DNA of 64,000 nucleotides from Acinetobacter brisouii CIP 110357 (GCF_000488275.1 NZ_KI530762.1:1334971-1398970), one strand, 5' to 3'. Counted from the first letter of the stretch, positions 1-7,704 are shown. Numbers and translations are program-made. The notes: generated by a model not told the origin, from the letters alone.

Positions 1-95
1 AATGATTCCAATGATTCCAATGATTCCAATGATTCCAATGATTCCAATGATTCCAATGATTCCAATGATTCCAATGATTCCAATGATTCCAATGA
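1..95. repeat. 9-bp tandem repeat array, unit AATGATTCC
   Basis: Ten exact copies of AATGATTCC occupy bases 1-90 and a partial copy follows; the array runs off the left edge, so its full length is unknown. The unit is a multiple of three, so the array can be translated. One forward frame gives repeated Asn-Asp-Ser, then Asn-Glu-Lys-Tyr and a TAA stop at 103-105. A second forward frame gives repeated Met-Ile-Pro. The first could be the C-terminal tail of a gene lying to the left. That is inference; no other part of such a gene is visible. Confidence 0.9.
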
Positions 96-320
96 AAAAT
101 ATTAAAAAATTAATTTAAAAACAAATATTTATGTATTATTTTAAGATGTTGAAATAATTTTGGAAAATTCTGGATAAAAAACTTGTCATGTATAGCACTA
201 TGCCGCAGAAAATGAAGTTGTATAATATTTAATCCAAAAATAAATATGATTAAATATTAACCACTTACGTAAAATAGGTGAGACCTTGATTAAAAAATGT
301 CTTGTTAAATTAAAGGGTTA

Positions 321-356
321 ACAGAAGATAAGTATTCCCCTTATCTTCTGTTTTTT
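321..356 (+). terminator. Rho-independent terminator (plus-strand orientation)
   Basis: A 12-bp perfect stem (321-332 with 340-351) and a 7-nt loop are followed directly by six T on the plus strand. In the minus direction the sequence after the stem is only weakly T-rich. The hairpin lies 6 nt beyond the aroG stop and may end that transcript too, but its best orientation serves something transcribed rightward from the left edge. Confidence 0.75.
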
Positions 357-362
357 GTTCAA

Positions 363-1379
363 TTAAGCGACAATTTTATTGAGATTGTTATGGTTCAGCT
401 GCTCTGAAATCTCGAGTAATACAGCTTCAGTTTTATCCCATCCTAAACAACTATCTGTGACAGATTGACCATAAGTCATGCATGCAGAGATTTTTTGTTG
501 CCCATCTACCAAATGGCTTTCTAACATCACACCACGTACTTGCGTTAAAGCACGTTCTTGTACAACCTGCTGCAAAATCTCAGGCTGGCGTAACGGATCT
601 TTACCACTGTTGCCATGACTACAATCCACAATGATTGCTGTCGGCTGCTTTAACGTTTTTTGGATTGCCTGAATTGATGCTGCATCATAATTGGTAGACG
701 TATTTGAGCCGCGTAAAATGATATGCGGTAAAGGATTTCCTGAGCTTGCGAGTAATACTGGCGCACCAGTTTGTCCCATTGCAAAAAACTGATGAGAATG
801 CTGTGAAGACAAAATAGCATCTGTTGCAATTTGTACTGAACCATCTGTGCCATTTTTAAAACCTACTGGATATGGCAAACTGCTGGCAATTTCGCGGTGA
901 ATCTGTGATTCTGATGTCCGCGCACCAATCGCACCCCATGCTAAAAGATCATCAAAATAACCTGTCACCATTGGGTTTAAAATCTCACTTGCCAGTGGTA
1001 AGCCCAATTGTAAAATTTGTAAGTACAATGCGCGAGATTGCTGTAAGCCTTCATTTAAATCGGCTTCACCATTTAAATGTGGATCATACAAAAAACCTTT
1101 CCAACCTACTGTGGTACGTGGTTTTTCAATATAAGCGCGCATTACAACATAAATCTGTTTATCGACCTGAGTTTGTAATTGTTTGAGTTTTTCTGCGTAC
1201 TCAAGTACTGCTTGAGGGTCGTGAATAGAACAAGGCCCTGTAATGACCAATAATCGCTTGTCCTGCCCTTTTAAAATTCTTTCAATGATTTGTCGCTGTT
1301 GTTGTACCTGTGCAGCAAGTTCTTGTGTGAGCGGTTGTTGCTGCTTCAGTTGTTGCGGAGTTTTCAAAATGCTGTTCAT
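363..1379 (-). CDS. aroG: 3-deoxy-7-phosphoheptulonate (DAHP) synthase, class I
   Basis: Condenses phosphoenolpyruvate with erythrose 4-phosphate, the first committed step of the shikimate pathway, in the cytoplasm. The 338-residue length and motifs fit the AroF/AroG/AroH family: ITGPCSIHDP near residue 46 (metal-binding Cys), the KPRTTVGWKG substrate loop near residue 86, FKNGTDGS, LRGS, DCSHGNS and GVMLESHL. Which aromatic amino acid inhibits it cannot be told from the sequence. The start has a good ribosome site (AAGGAA) and lies 16 nt after a 34-codon aromatic-rich ORF. Expression is probably controlled by the attenuator at 1522-1656. The symbol follows the family; aroF would be equally defensible. 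Confidence 0.95.
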   Translation of the reverse strand: MNSILKTPQQLKQQQPLTQELAAQVQQQRQIIERILKGQDKRLLVITGPCSIHDPQAVLEYAEKLKQLQTQVDKQIYVVMRAYIEKPRTTVGWKGFLYDPHLNGEADLNEGLQQSRALYLQILQLGLPLASEILNPMVTGYFDDLLAWGAIGARTSESQIHREIASSLPYPVGFKNGTDGSVQIATDAILSSQHSHQFFAMGQTGAPVLLASSGNPLPHIILRGSNTSTNYDAASIQAIQKTLKQPTAIIVDCSHGNSGKDPLRQPEILQQVVQERALTQVRGVMLESHLVDGQQKISACMTYGQSVTDSCLGWDKTEAVLLEISEQLNHNNLNKIVA

Positions 1380-1395
1380 AAAATTTCCTTGGCGT

Positions 1396-1500
1396 TTAAT
1401 CCATCAATAAGGGTGTATGTTTTGCTGATCGGTTATATGCAACATAAAGCCAGAATCGAGGTTGAAAATAAGCCACCAAATAAGTTGTAAACATCATCAT
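1396..1500 (-). CDS. Short aromatic-rich ORF (34 aa) between attenuator and aroG
   Basis: The ORF begins with three consecutive ATG codons just after a strong ribosome site (TTGGAGAATA) and ends 16 nt before aroG. Eight of 34 residues are aromatic: F4, Y7, Y11, F12, F16, W17, Y19, Y22. It lies downstream of the attenuator terminator, so it is translated only from read-through transcripts. It could be a second translational sensor of aromatic aminoacyl-tRNA, a ribosome feeder coupled to aroG, or a real micro-protein. I recognise no family. The aromatic density and the ribosome site argue against chance, but function is inference. Confidence 0.55.
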   Translation of the reverse strand: MMMFTTYLVAYFQPRFWLYVAYNRSAKHTPLLMD

Positions 1501-1521
1501 TATTCTCCAAATTTAAAATAT

Positions 1522-1552
1522 AAAAAAACCTGATTGGTGTTGCCAATCAGGT
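1522..1552 (-). terminator. Attenuator terminator upstream of aroG
   Basis: On the minus strand a 10-bp perfect stem (1552-1543 with 1537-1528) has a 5-nt loop, CAACA, and is followed by a run of T (1527-1522). It lies inside the untranslated leader, after the leader peptide and before aroG. Its 5' arm and loop contain GGCAAC, which can instead pair with GTTGCC at 1575-1570, so termination and antitermination exclude each other. Confidence 0.85.
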
Positions 1553-1569
1553 ATAAATTTTTTTGATGG

Positions 1570-1656
1570 GCAACCTATCTTTTCCGTGCCCAAACGTGTT
1601 CGGGCGACTATCTAAAGTGCCAGAAATACGCATAATAAGTCATAAAGATAGGTTGC
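1570..1656 (-). promoter_or_regulatory. Attenuator leader hairpins (regions 1:2 and 2:3)
   Basis: Two 13-bp perfect inverted arms, GCAACCTATCTTT (1656-1644) and AAAGATAGGTTGC (1582-1570), enclose the leader-peptide ORF. The start codon directly follows the first arm. When the arms pair, the downstream terminator is free to form. If a stalled ribosome holds the first arm open, GGTTGCC of the second arm can pair with GGCAAC in the terminator and block it. A smaller hairpin, GCCCGAA/TTTGGGC, at 1587-1604 follows the leader stop codon and may act as a pause hairpin. The layout matches trp/phe-type attenuation; the mechanism here is inferred. Confidence 0.8.
1608..1643 (-). CDS. Aromatic leader peptide of the aroG attenuator
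   Basis: The 11-residue peptide MTYYAYFWHFR has six aromatic residues: three Tyr, two Phe and one Trp. It is followed by TAG and then the hairpins of the attenuator. Such peptides, for example PheL in Escherichia coli, sense charged aromatic tRNAs through ribosome stalling. The composition suggests a response to general aromatic limitation, with Tyr weighted most. No clear Shine-Dalgarno precedes the ATG; the upstream sequence is itself one hairpin arm, which may tie initiation to RNA folding. Confidence 0.8.
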   Translation of the reverse strand: MTYYAYFWHFR

Positions 1657-1695
1657 TGTAACATCAAAGTCATCACGAATAAACTATTAATTATT

Positions 1696-1724
1696 AAAAT
1701 ACGCCTGTTTATTTTATTAAACAA
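1696..1724 (-). promoter_or_regulatory. Candidate sigma-70 promoter and operator of the aroG leader
   Basis: On the minus strand TTGTTT (1724-1719) and TATTTT (1701-1696) are separated by exactly 17 bp, giving a plausible -35/-10 pair about 50 nt upstream of the leader peptide. A perfect 18-bp interrupted palindrome, TGTTTA-N6-TAAACA (1706-1723), covers the -35 and spacer. It could be a repressor operator. It resembles the layout, but not the inner bases, of a TyrR box (TGTAAA-N6-TTTACA). Regulator unknown. Confidence 0.5.
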
Positions 1725-1777
1725 GTATTTTTATAAAATAAATAAACTTTTCTATGAAAATACTTTATTTTCATAAA

Positions 1778-2242
1778 CTAAGGTAGAACACGGCGTAAAG
1801 TAACGACGCATTTATCTTGTTTTTCTGATGTACAAAACTGGATGGTATTGATGTTGCGCCACTGAACAAAATACTGTGACACCTCTCCTGCCTGATCTTG
1901 CTGATGCCCTGAGCAGTCTTTCTGATTGTTATCATATTTAACTTGCAAAGCTAAAGCACCAATTTTGGAGTTTTCAGGCGATGGCTGATATTCATAAATT
2001 CCGGTTGACCATTCAGCAGCGCTTTTAATAATGACTTGATTGTTGCTTTTAAAGTTATAATATTCCACACATTTTTTGTTATTTGGAATTTCCATTCCCC
2101 ATAAACCTACAATTTGTGATCGTACAACAATATTAATTGAATTGTCATTTTGAGGGTTTGCTACTGACTGGGCAGACTGAGGTGCCGCCATTGCAAATGT
2201 TGAGCATATACAAAAAACACTGGAGATGAATAATTGCTTCAT
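1778..2242 (-). CDS. Small exported protein of unknown function
   Basis: 154 residues. The N-terminus is a clear signal peptide: K3, a hydrophobic core, and a likely cleavage after AMA-A near residue 20. The mature part is polar, with four Cys (C58, C109, C137, C145 approximately) that could form two disulfides in the periplasm. It contains GLWGMEIP, then FKSNNQVII and GIYEYQPS, a pattern like small beta-rich lipocalin-type or stress-response proteins, but I recognise no family. It stands between the aroG leader and the MFS gene on the same strand, with 77 nt between it and the MFS stop. Confidence 0.7.
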   Translation of the reverse strand: MKQLFISSVFCICSTFAMAAPQSAQSVANPQNDNSINIVVRSQIVGLWGMEIPNNKKCVEYYNFKSNNQVIIKSAAEWSTGIYEYQPSPENSKIGALALQVKYDNNQKDCSGHQQDQAGEVSQYFVQWRNINTIQFCTSEKQDKCVVTLRRVLP

Positions 2243-2319
2243 AAGTTGTTCTATACCTCTAAGTGATGAGAATAACTTAGCATATCTACTTGAAGAATTT
2301 GTATTAATAACTTGTTTAT

Positions 2320-3501
2320 TTAACCTTTTGTTGCCAGAGCATCATCATGTTGACTATGGCGCGGCAACCAGTATGTCAGTGGTAAAGCCAGCAATACCAC
2401 CATCGCGGCATACACAAAAATATGCTGCCCTGATAACAAGTTCCAGTAATGCCCGGCTAAAATACTGCCAACAGCAACACCAATACCCCACATCGTACTA
2501 TACAATGCCTGACCGCGACCTTGCTGCTCGGCACTAAAGTGCTGAAAAATAACCTTCATCGCAATAAGATGAAACAAACCAAAACTAAAAGCATGAATCG
2601 TTTGCGCCAGTAGTTGCACTACAAAATAGGCAGACCCAACACCCACGATATACCAACGGATTGAGGTGAGAATCAAACACAGAATCACCAGTTTTTGCCA
2701 AGAAAACCGTTGTAAAAAGATACGCTGTGCATAAGCAAACATCACAATCTCAGCAATGACACCTGTTGCCCATAACGCTCCGATTTGTGCAGTGCTGTAG
2801 TGCTGCTCATGCAAATAATTGCTATAAAAACTATAAAATGGTGCAAATGAAAACAGCAGAATAAATTCGATGGAAAAAAATGCCAGAACTGTAGGATGGC
2901 GAATATTTTTCCAAATCGGTTGTAATTTTTTTTGTGCCTTCGGCGCATTGCTGGGTTCTTGAATGGTAAATGCCCAGATGAATGCAAGAAATGCGATACT
3001 TAATAGAATAATTGGAAGCCAGCGAATAGAAATGAGATCAAGCAGTTCACCAATCAAAAATACTGCAACAATAAATCCAACAGATCCCCATTTTCTGACC
3101 CTCCCATACAGTTTTGCCTTTTCATCACCTAACCAAAATAACGTAACACCTTCAAATTGCGCTAAAATTGCATTTTGAAAGAAACTAAAAATGAGCATTA
3201 AGGTCGCGATTGACTGAAAATTATTAGGAACAATAAAAATTAAAAACCAGATACATGTCTCAATCCAGGTGGCAATCCGAACCAAGAGCATACGTTTGCC
3301 AGATTTATCTGCAATCCAACCCCAAATGAACGGCGCAAAAAAACGAGTAATAATGGCAATCGAAGACAACCACCCAATTTGTTGAAAGCTAAATCCTTGA
3401 TGTTGAAGGTATAAGTTCCAATATGGCATGAATGTGCCAACAATCGCATAGTAGAAGAAGTAAAAAGCACCTAGTTTGCTGCGGACTGGAATACTTAACA
3501 T
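2320..3501 (-). CDS. MFS transporter, HcaT/nucleoside-symporter-like
   Basis: A 393-residue inner-membrane carrier with about twelve hydrophobic segments. The N-terminal half (YFFYYAIVGTFMPYWNLYL, then FFAPFIWGWIADKSGKR) carries the MFS loop-2 signature and resembles the HcaT/phenylpropionate permease-like branch (MFS_1_like). The first 60 residues of this branch typically contain the F-x-PYW-LYL pattern seen here. Substrate unknown; aromatic acids or nucleosides are possible from the family. It is a single gene with no operon partner except possibly the small exported protein downstream. Confidence 0.85.
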   Translation of the reverse strand: MLSIPVRSKLGAFYFFYYAIVGTFMPYWNLYLQHQGFSFQQIGWLSSIAIITRFFAPFIWGWIADKSGKRMLLVRIATWIETCIWFLIFIVPNNFQSIATLMLIFSFFQNAILAQFEGVTLFWLGDEKAKLYGRVRKWGSVGFIVAVFLIGELLDLISIRWLPIILLSIAFLAFIWAFTIQEPSNAPKAQKKLQPIWKNIRHPTVLAFFSIEFILLFSFAPFYSFYSNYLHEQHYSTAQIGALWATGVIAEIVMFAYAQRIFLQRFSWQKLVILCLILTSIRWYIVGVGSAYFVVQLLAQTIHAFSFGLFHLIAMKVIFQHFSAEQQGRGQALYSTMWGIGVAVGSILAGHYWNLLSGQHIFVYAAMVVLLALPLTYWLPRHSQHDDALATKG

Positions 3502-3972
3502 CTAGTTATATTCCATTTTATTTTCAATAGCTTAGTACTTTTAAAGACCATATCGACTTGCATTCAATTACTCTCGTTTATATTTCAACAGTCTACAAAT
3601 TAGTTTACAAATCATAAAAAAATATTTTTTAGACCTGTGTAATTAGCCAACTTGGAGCCTATATATTAAAGCTTTTAACTCACAGACAAATATAAAATTT
3701 CTAGTCTCAGTAAAAAGCCTTCTTTCATATTTTCTGCTTTAGCCTGAGCAATTGAAAAATCAGCCGTAAATACTCTAAATAAAGTCATTATTGAAGGCTT
3801 AAAGCCAAAATAAAAATTTCATTGTGGATACTCTATCTGAAAAGGTGCTGCATATCGCTGAATAAAGTTTTTTTGTCTTCTCCATAAAAATAGCCTCAAG
3901 AAAATTCCTGAGACTATTTGGGTGATTCGCATGCTCTTGTTTTTTGAAGTACTACATAAAAGAAGTTAAAAC
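3502..3972. other. Gene-poor stretch between the MFS gene and the ammonia-lyase gene
   Basis: This 470-bp AT-rich region holds no convincing gene. A 37-codon minus-strand ORF (3675-3788) lacks a ribosome site and a recognisable family and may be a gene remnant. The only clear element is the terminator at 3886-3918. Confidence 0.6.
3886..3918 (-). terminator. Terminator of the threonine/hydroxyaspartate ammonia-lyase gene
   Basis: On the minus strand a 14-bp stem with two wobble pairs (3918-3905 with 3902-3889) encloses a very short loop and is followed by TTTTTA. It lies 55 nt beyond the stop codon of the ammonia-lyase gene. Confidence 0.75.
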
Positions 3973-4944
3973 TTAAATTCCAGCCAGTAATTGACTATAG
4001 CGAGCCATATCAATATTACCGCCACTGATAATGACTCCAATTCTTTTGCCCTTTAGCTCTTTTTTGAGCATTCTAGCTGCTGTAAAACCAAGACATCCTG
4101 TTGGTTCCACAATCATTTTCATACGTTCTGCAAAGAAGCGCATTGAGTTAATTAACTCCTCATCTGGCACTGTTAAAATATCATCAACTTTTTCTTTAAT
4201 AATGGAAAAAGTATATTGACCTAAATGCTGGATTTGTGCGCCATCAGCAATTGTTTGTGGGGTATCTATATGTACGATTTCACCTTTTTGAAAAGATAGT
4301 TGACCATCATTACCTGCGTCAGGTTCAACTCCGTATATTTTACAATTTGGCGATAAATGCCTTGCAGACAAAGCTGAACCTGCCAATAGCCCACCACCAC
4401 CAAGACAGACAAATAAAGCATCTAACTCACCAACCTCTTCAAATAGTTCCTTAGCCACAGTCCCTTGACCTGCGATAACATGAGGATGGTCATAAGGTGG
4501 AATTAAAGTTAGGCCTTTTTCTTTCGCTAATGCTTGCCCAATTTCTTCTCGGTCTTCCGTGTAACGGTTATATTCAATTACATTTCCACCATAGCCTTTG
4601 GTTGCTGCTTTTTTTGCAGCAGGAGCATCATGAGGCATAATAATGGTTGCAGGAATTCCCAAAAGTTTAGCTGATAAAGCAACACCTTGAGCATGATTTC
4701 CAGAAGAATACGCAACGACACCAGCAGCTCTTTGCACATCATTCAATTGAGCCAAAGCATTCATTGCTCCACGGAACTTAAACGCACCTATGCGTTGGAA
4801 ATTTTCACATTTAAAAAATATTTTGGCACCAAAGTCTGTATCTGCCGTTCTAGAGGTTAATACAGGTGTTTTATTTATATGATGATTGATACGTTGAGCT
4901 GCAGCAATAACATCATCAAATGTTGGAAGTCTTTGTTCTTGCAT
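3973..4944 (-). CDS. PLP-dependent threonine / threo-3-hydroxyaspartate ammonia-lyase
   Basis: A 323-residue fold-type II PLP enzyme. FKFRGA near residue 55 supplies the Schiff-base Lys, SSGNHAQG near 83 binds substrate, and GGGGLLAG near 183 binds the PLP phosphate. It lacks the C-terminal ACT-like regulatory domains of biosynthetic IlvA (present at 49.2 kb in this window), so it is the short catabolic type, like serine racemase, TdcB or 3-hydroxyaspartate dehydratase. The divergent regulator and the downstream homoserine dehydrogenase-like gene suggest hydroxy-amino-acid breakdown. Exact substrate is inferred from family only. Confidence 0.88.
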   Translation of the reverse strand: MQEQRLPTFDDVIAAAQRINHHINKTPVLTSRTADTDFGAKIFFKCENFQRIGAFKFRGAMNALAQLNDVQRAAGVVAYSSGNHAQGVALSAKLLGIPATIIMPHDAPAAKKAATKGYGGNVIEYNRYTEDREEIGQALAKEKGLTLIPPYDHPHVIAGQGTVAKELFEEVGELDALFVCLGGGGLLAGSALSARHLSPNCKIYGVEPDAGNDGQLSFQKGEIVHIDTPQTIADGAQIQHLGQYTFSIIKEKVDDILTVPDEELINSMRFFAERMKMIVEPTGCLGFTAARMLKKELKGKRIGVIISGGNIDMARYSQLLAGI

Positions 4945-5017
4945 GTTTTAAAACCTATCTAAAATTTTGCTTCAATATTTTAGATAAAATATACATAATA
5001 GGATTATTTGTCTAATT

Positions 5018-5032
5018 ATTTTAGACTAAAAT
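5018..5032. promoter_or_regulatory. Candidate operator between divergent ammonia-lyase and regulator genes
   Basis: A perfect palindrome, ATTTTAG-A-CTAAAAT, stands in the 166-bp divergent region. Related half-sites (TTTTAGATAAAAT near 4975-4990, GTCTAAA near 5093) flank it, and a similar AAGATAAAATATCTAAAT stretch lies before the homoserine dehydrogenase-like gene near 5798-5816. Autoregulation by the adjacent YheO-type regulator is the simplest reading. Confidence 0.5.
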
Positions 5033-5110
5033 TCTAGTTCTTCGCTTTTTATTTTAATATTTAAGACAAAAAATCTAAAAATACAGCAAAATTGTCTAAA
5101 AAAAGATAAA

Positions 5111-5767
5111 ATGAACTTAGAGATGAAATTTGGAATTGAAATGTCAGCATTTGATGAAAAGTACCTATTAAAACAATTAGATATGATTGCACAAGGATTA
5201 AGTGAAACACTTGCACCATTCTGTGAGGTTGTCGTACATGACCTAACCAATCCTGAACATTCAATTCTTGCCATACACAACAATTTATCTGGGCGAAAGG
5301 TTGGAGACCCTGCTACCGAGTTAGGTCTTGCGAGAATCACATCTTCGGAATTCCCCAGTTTAATAACTAATTACGCAAATCAATTTGCAGATGGTCGCCC
5401 TACAAAAAGCACATCTATAGGAATTAAAAATACAGATGGGCAATATGTCGCTGCTTTATGCATGAATATTGATTTAACGCTCTTTCGAGGAATGCAAAGT
5501 GCTTTAGATCGTTTTACTCATATAGAGAGCACAAGTATTGTTGAGCACTTAGAACCGAAAGGCAGTGAAGCCATTCGACAATATATTGATCAATATGCCG
5601 CTCAATCAGGTAAAACAGCACACATGCTTAAACTTCAGGAAAGAAAAGCCTTAATGGCTGAATTAAAACAAAATGGTTTACTGGAGATAAAAAAAGCAAT
5701 TGAAACGGTTGCTCAGCATTTGAGTATATCAAGAGCAACGGCATATTTGTATTTTAAAGACCTTTAG
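5111..5767 (+). CDS. YheO/DauR-type transcriptional regulator (PAS-like + HTH)
   Basis: 218 residues in two parts. The N-terminal YheO-like PAS_6 domain includes FCEVVVHDLTNPEHSI near residue 37 and GLARI. The C-terminal HTH_22 domain is residues 160-218, with AIETVAQHLSISRATAYLYF as the recognition region. DauR-family members control amino-acid catabolic operons. The gene is divergent from the ammonia-lyase gene and followed 104 bp later by a homoserine dehydrogenase-like gene, so it probably controls both. Start is uncertain: ATG codons at 5126 and 5141 are in frame, and the latter has a GGA-containing upstream sequence. Confidence 0.85.
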   Translation: MNLEMKFGIEMSAFDEKYLLKQLDMIAQGLSETLAPFCEVVVHDLTNPEHSILAIHNNLSGRKVGDPATELGLARITSSEFPSLITNYANQFADGRPTKSTSIGIKNTDGQYVAALCMNIDLTLFRGMQSALDRFTHIESTSIVEHLEPKGSEAIRQYIDQYAAQSGKTAHMLKLQERKALMAELKQNGLLEIKKAIETVAQHLSISRATAYLYFKDL

Positions 5768-5871
5768 GTTTTGTAAATCATTAATGCTCTTTATTTTAAA
5801 GATAAAATATCTAAATGCTTATTTGTAAATTAGAATCTTAAAAGAAAATTCTGGAATTAAAATTGGTTGGA

Positions 5872-6885
5872 ATGAAAAAGCTTAAAGTTGCTATTGTTGG
5901 GTTTGGTTCTGTAGGCCGTAATATTGCTCAACTTTTGGAAAAACGTGCAGACGACTATGCTCAAAAATATGACATATCGATTCAAATTACAGGTGTATGT
6001 AAATCACGATCTGGTCTGATAGAAAATCAACACGGACTAAGCCTAGACGAAATTTTAGATATTCCTCAATATGTCTCGGGTTTAACCAATCATGATTTTA
6101 TGCAACGGGTTGAGGCCGATGTCATCATAGATGTTGGGCCAAGTGACTATGTCACTGGCGGTAGTTCCTTAGAATATATTCGCCAAGCACTGAAAAATAA
6201 AATAAATGTGATCTGTGTATCAAAGGGTGCTTTAGTTTTAGAGTTAGAAAGTCTTTTAGAATTAGCTACTCAGAATCGGGTCAAACTTTTGTATAGCGGA
6301 GCAACTGCTGCTGCCCTCCCTACGGTTGATTTTATTCGATCCAACCTGTTGGGCTGTAAGATCCTCACCATTCAAGGCATTTTAACAGGAACGACCAATC
6401 TTATTTTGGATGAGATGATGCAGAACAATTTAAGTTTTGATGATGCCTTAACAAAAGCTAAAAATCTCGGTATTGCAGAACCAGATAGTAGTTTTGATAC
6501 TCAAGGATGGGACACTGCTGCTAAAATTTGCATTATTGCTAAGACATTCTTTAAAAAAGAAAATATCGACTTTTATCACTTGTCTAAACAAGGCATTGAA
6601 CACATTACTCAATTAGATATAGAGCATTGGCGCTTAAACAGTCTTGTCCCTCGCTTAGTTGGATATATTGATTGTATGGACCATAATTTGAGTGCGGGTG
6701 TCAGACTTGAACTATTTGAAAAGACTCACCCATTTTCCCTAGTTACTGGGAAAAATAAGGCTTTGCGAGTTCTGACTGACGATATGGGAGAATTTTATAT
6801 TAGTGGAGGCGCATCTTCACCTGTTGCAACAGCCGCCGCCGCATTAAAGGATCTAGAATATCTCATTTTGAATAAGCTTGTTTGA
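5872..6885 (+). CDS. Homoserine dehydrogenase-like NAD(P)-dependent oxidoreductase
   Basis: 337 residues from the ATG at 5872; an in-frame TTG three codons earlier is less likely. The Rossmann motif VAIVGFGSVGRN starts at about residue 6, and the catalytic-domain motif ILTGTTNLILDEM is near 175. The protein lacks the ACT domain of biosynthetic homoserine dehydrogenases and is shorter than the usual 430 residues. Its place beside a DauR-type regulator and a catabolic ammonia-lyase suggests a degradative role, such as oxidation of homoserine or a related hydroxy amino acid to a semialdehyde. That role is inference. Confidence 0.8.
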   Translation: MKKLKVAIVGFGSVGRNIAQLLEKRADDYAQKYDISIQITGVCKSRSGLIENQHGLSLDEILDIPQYVSGLTNHDFMQRVEADVIIDVGPSDYVTGGSSLEYIRQALKNKINVICVSKGALVLELESLLELATQNRVKLLYSGATAAALPTVDFIRSNLLGCKILTIQGILTGTTNLILDEMMQNNLSFDDALTKAKNLGIAEPDSSFDTQGWDTAAKICIIAKTFFKKENIDFYHLSKQGIEHITQLDIEHWRLNSLVPRLVGYIDCMDHNLSAGVRLELFEKTHPFSLVTGKNKALRVLTDDMGEFYISGGASSPVATAAAALKDLEYLILNKLV

Positions 6886-7074
6886 TGAACATGCTTATTT
6901 CAGAAAGCATGCTCAAAATTATCAGGTTTAGTTAACCATGCACAAAGATGTCTATAAAACCTCAAAAGTCCTTGTAGTAGTTAAAATTGTTGCGATGATT
7001 GGGCTTTAAAATAGTGATCTACCAACAGACCATGTAAAATCAGCAATCTATTTTGTTTGATTTAACCTGAAGAA

Positions 7075-7704
7075 ATGCGAGACTCCACAATTAATTCCCC
7101 AGTTAAACATTGGTGTGAATTTGAATTTATCTCAAAAACGGTGAAAAATCCCAATATCCATATTCGGGGGAACTATAGCTATTACAGCGCTTTTTGGGAT
7201 AGTGGCTTTGAAAGATGTGTCGTTAGATATCTACACAATAAACCGTCAACATCTGCAAATCAGATCGATCAGCTTTATATTGGTAACTTTGTCTGCTTTG
7301 GTGCGGAATGCGTGATTATGATGGGCGGTAATCAGTTACATCGGACAGACTGGATTTCAGCATTTCCCTTCGATACCCGCTGTTTTGTACCTGCTGGAGA
7401 TACAATCATTGGGGATGGTTGCTGGATTGGTAGTCGTGCCATGATCATGCAGGGCGTAAAACTTGGTGAAGGTGCGATTGTGGCAACAGGCGCAGTTGTG
7501 ACCAAAGATGTACCACCTTATGCTGTGGTTGCTGGTGTTCCTGCACAGATTATGAAGTATCGCTTTTCACCTGATGCCATACAGAAATTACTGTCTGCCA
7601 GAATTTATGATTTAGATGAAAAAGTCCTGTTAAAAATCAGAGAAAATTTGCAATCTGATAATGTCGATGCTTTGATTGAGTTTTTACAAAATCATACTGC
7701 TTAG
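7075..7704 (+). CDS. CatB-type hexapeptide (xenobiotic) acetyltransferase
   Basis: 209 residues of left-handed beta-helix type. Hexapeptide repeats are visible as IGDGCWIGSRAMIMQGVKLGEGAIVATGAVV around residues 108-142. The CatB/Vat features are present: the N-terminal GNYSYYS segment, an H-containing loop (NQLHRTDW, near residue 87, the usual catalytic His region) and a C-terminal helical tail. Such enzymes acetylate chloramphenicol, streptogramins or unknown small molecules. As a lone chromosomal gene, its natural substrate cannot be told and a resistance function should not be assumed. A bidirectional terminator follows. Confidence 0.85.
   Translation: MRDSTINSPVKHWCEFEFISKTVKNPNIHIRGNYSYYSAFWDSGFERCVVRYLHNKPSTSANQIDQLYIGNFVCFGAECVIMMGGNQLHRTDWISAFPFDTRCFVPAGDTIIGDGCWIGSRAMIMQGVKLGEGAIVATGAVVTKDVPPYAVVAGVPAQIMKYRFSPDAIQKLLSARIYDLDEKVLLKIRENLQSDNVDALIEFLQNHTA

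Noticed and set aside
1..95. Possible CRISPR-like array
   Set aside because: A 9-bp head-to-tail array has no spacers; it is a simple tandem repeat.
3675..3788. 37-codon minus-strand ORF
   Set aside because: No ribosome site, no family, AT-rich surroundings; may be a gene fragment but cannot be supported.
7075..7704. Acquired chloramphenicol resistance gene
   Set aside because: The CatB-type fold is clear, but there is no mobile element and its surroundings look chromosomal; resistance cannot be claimed.
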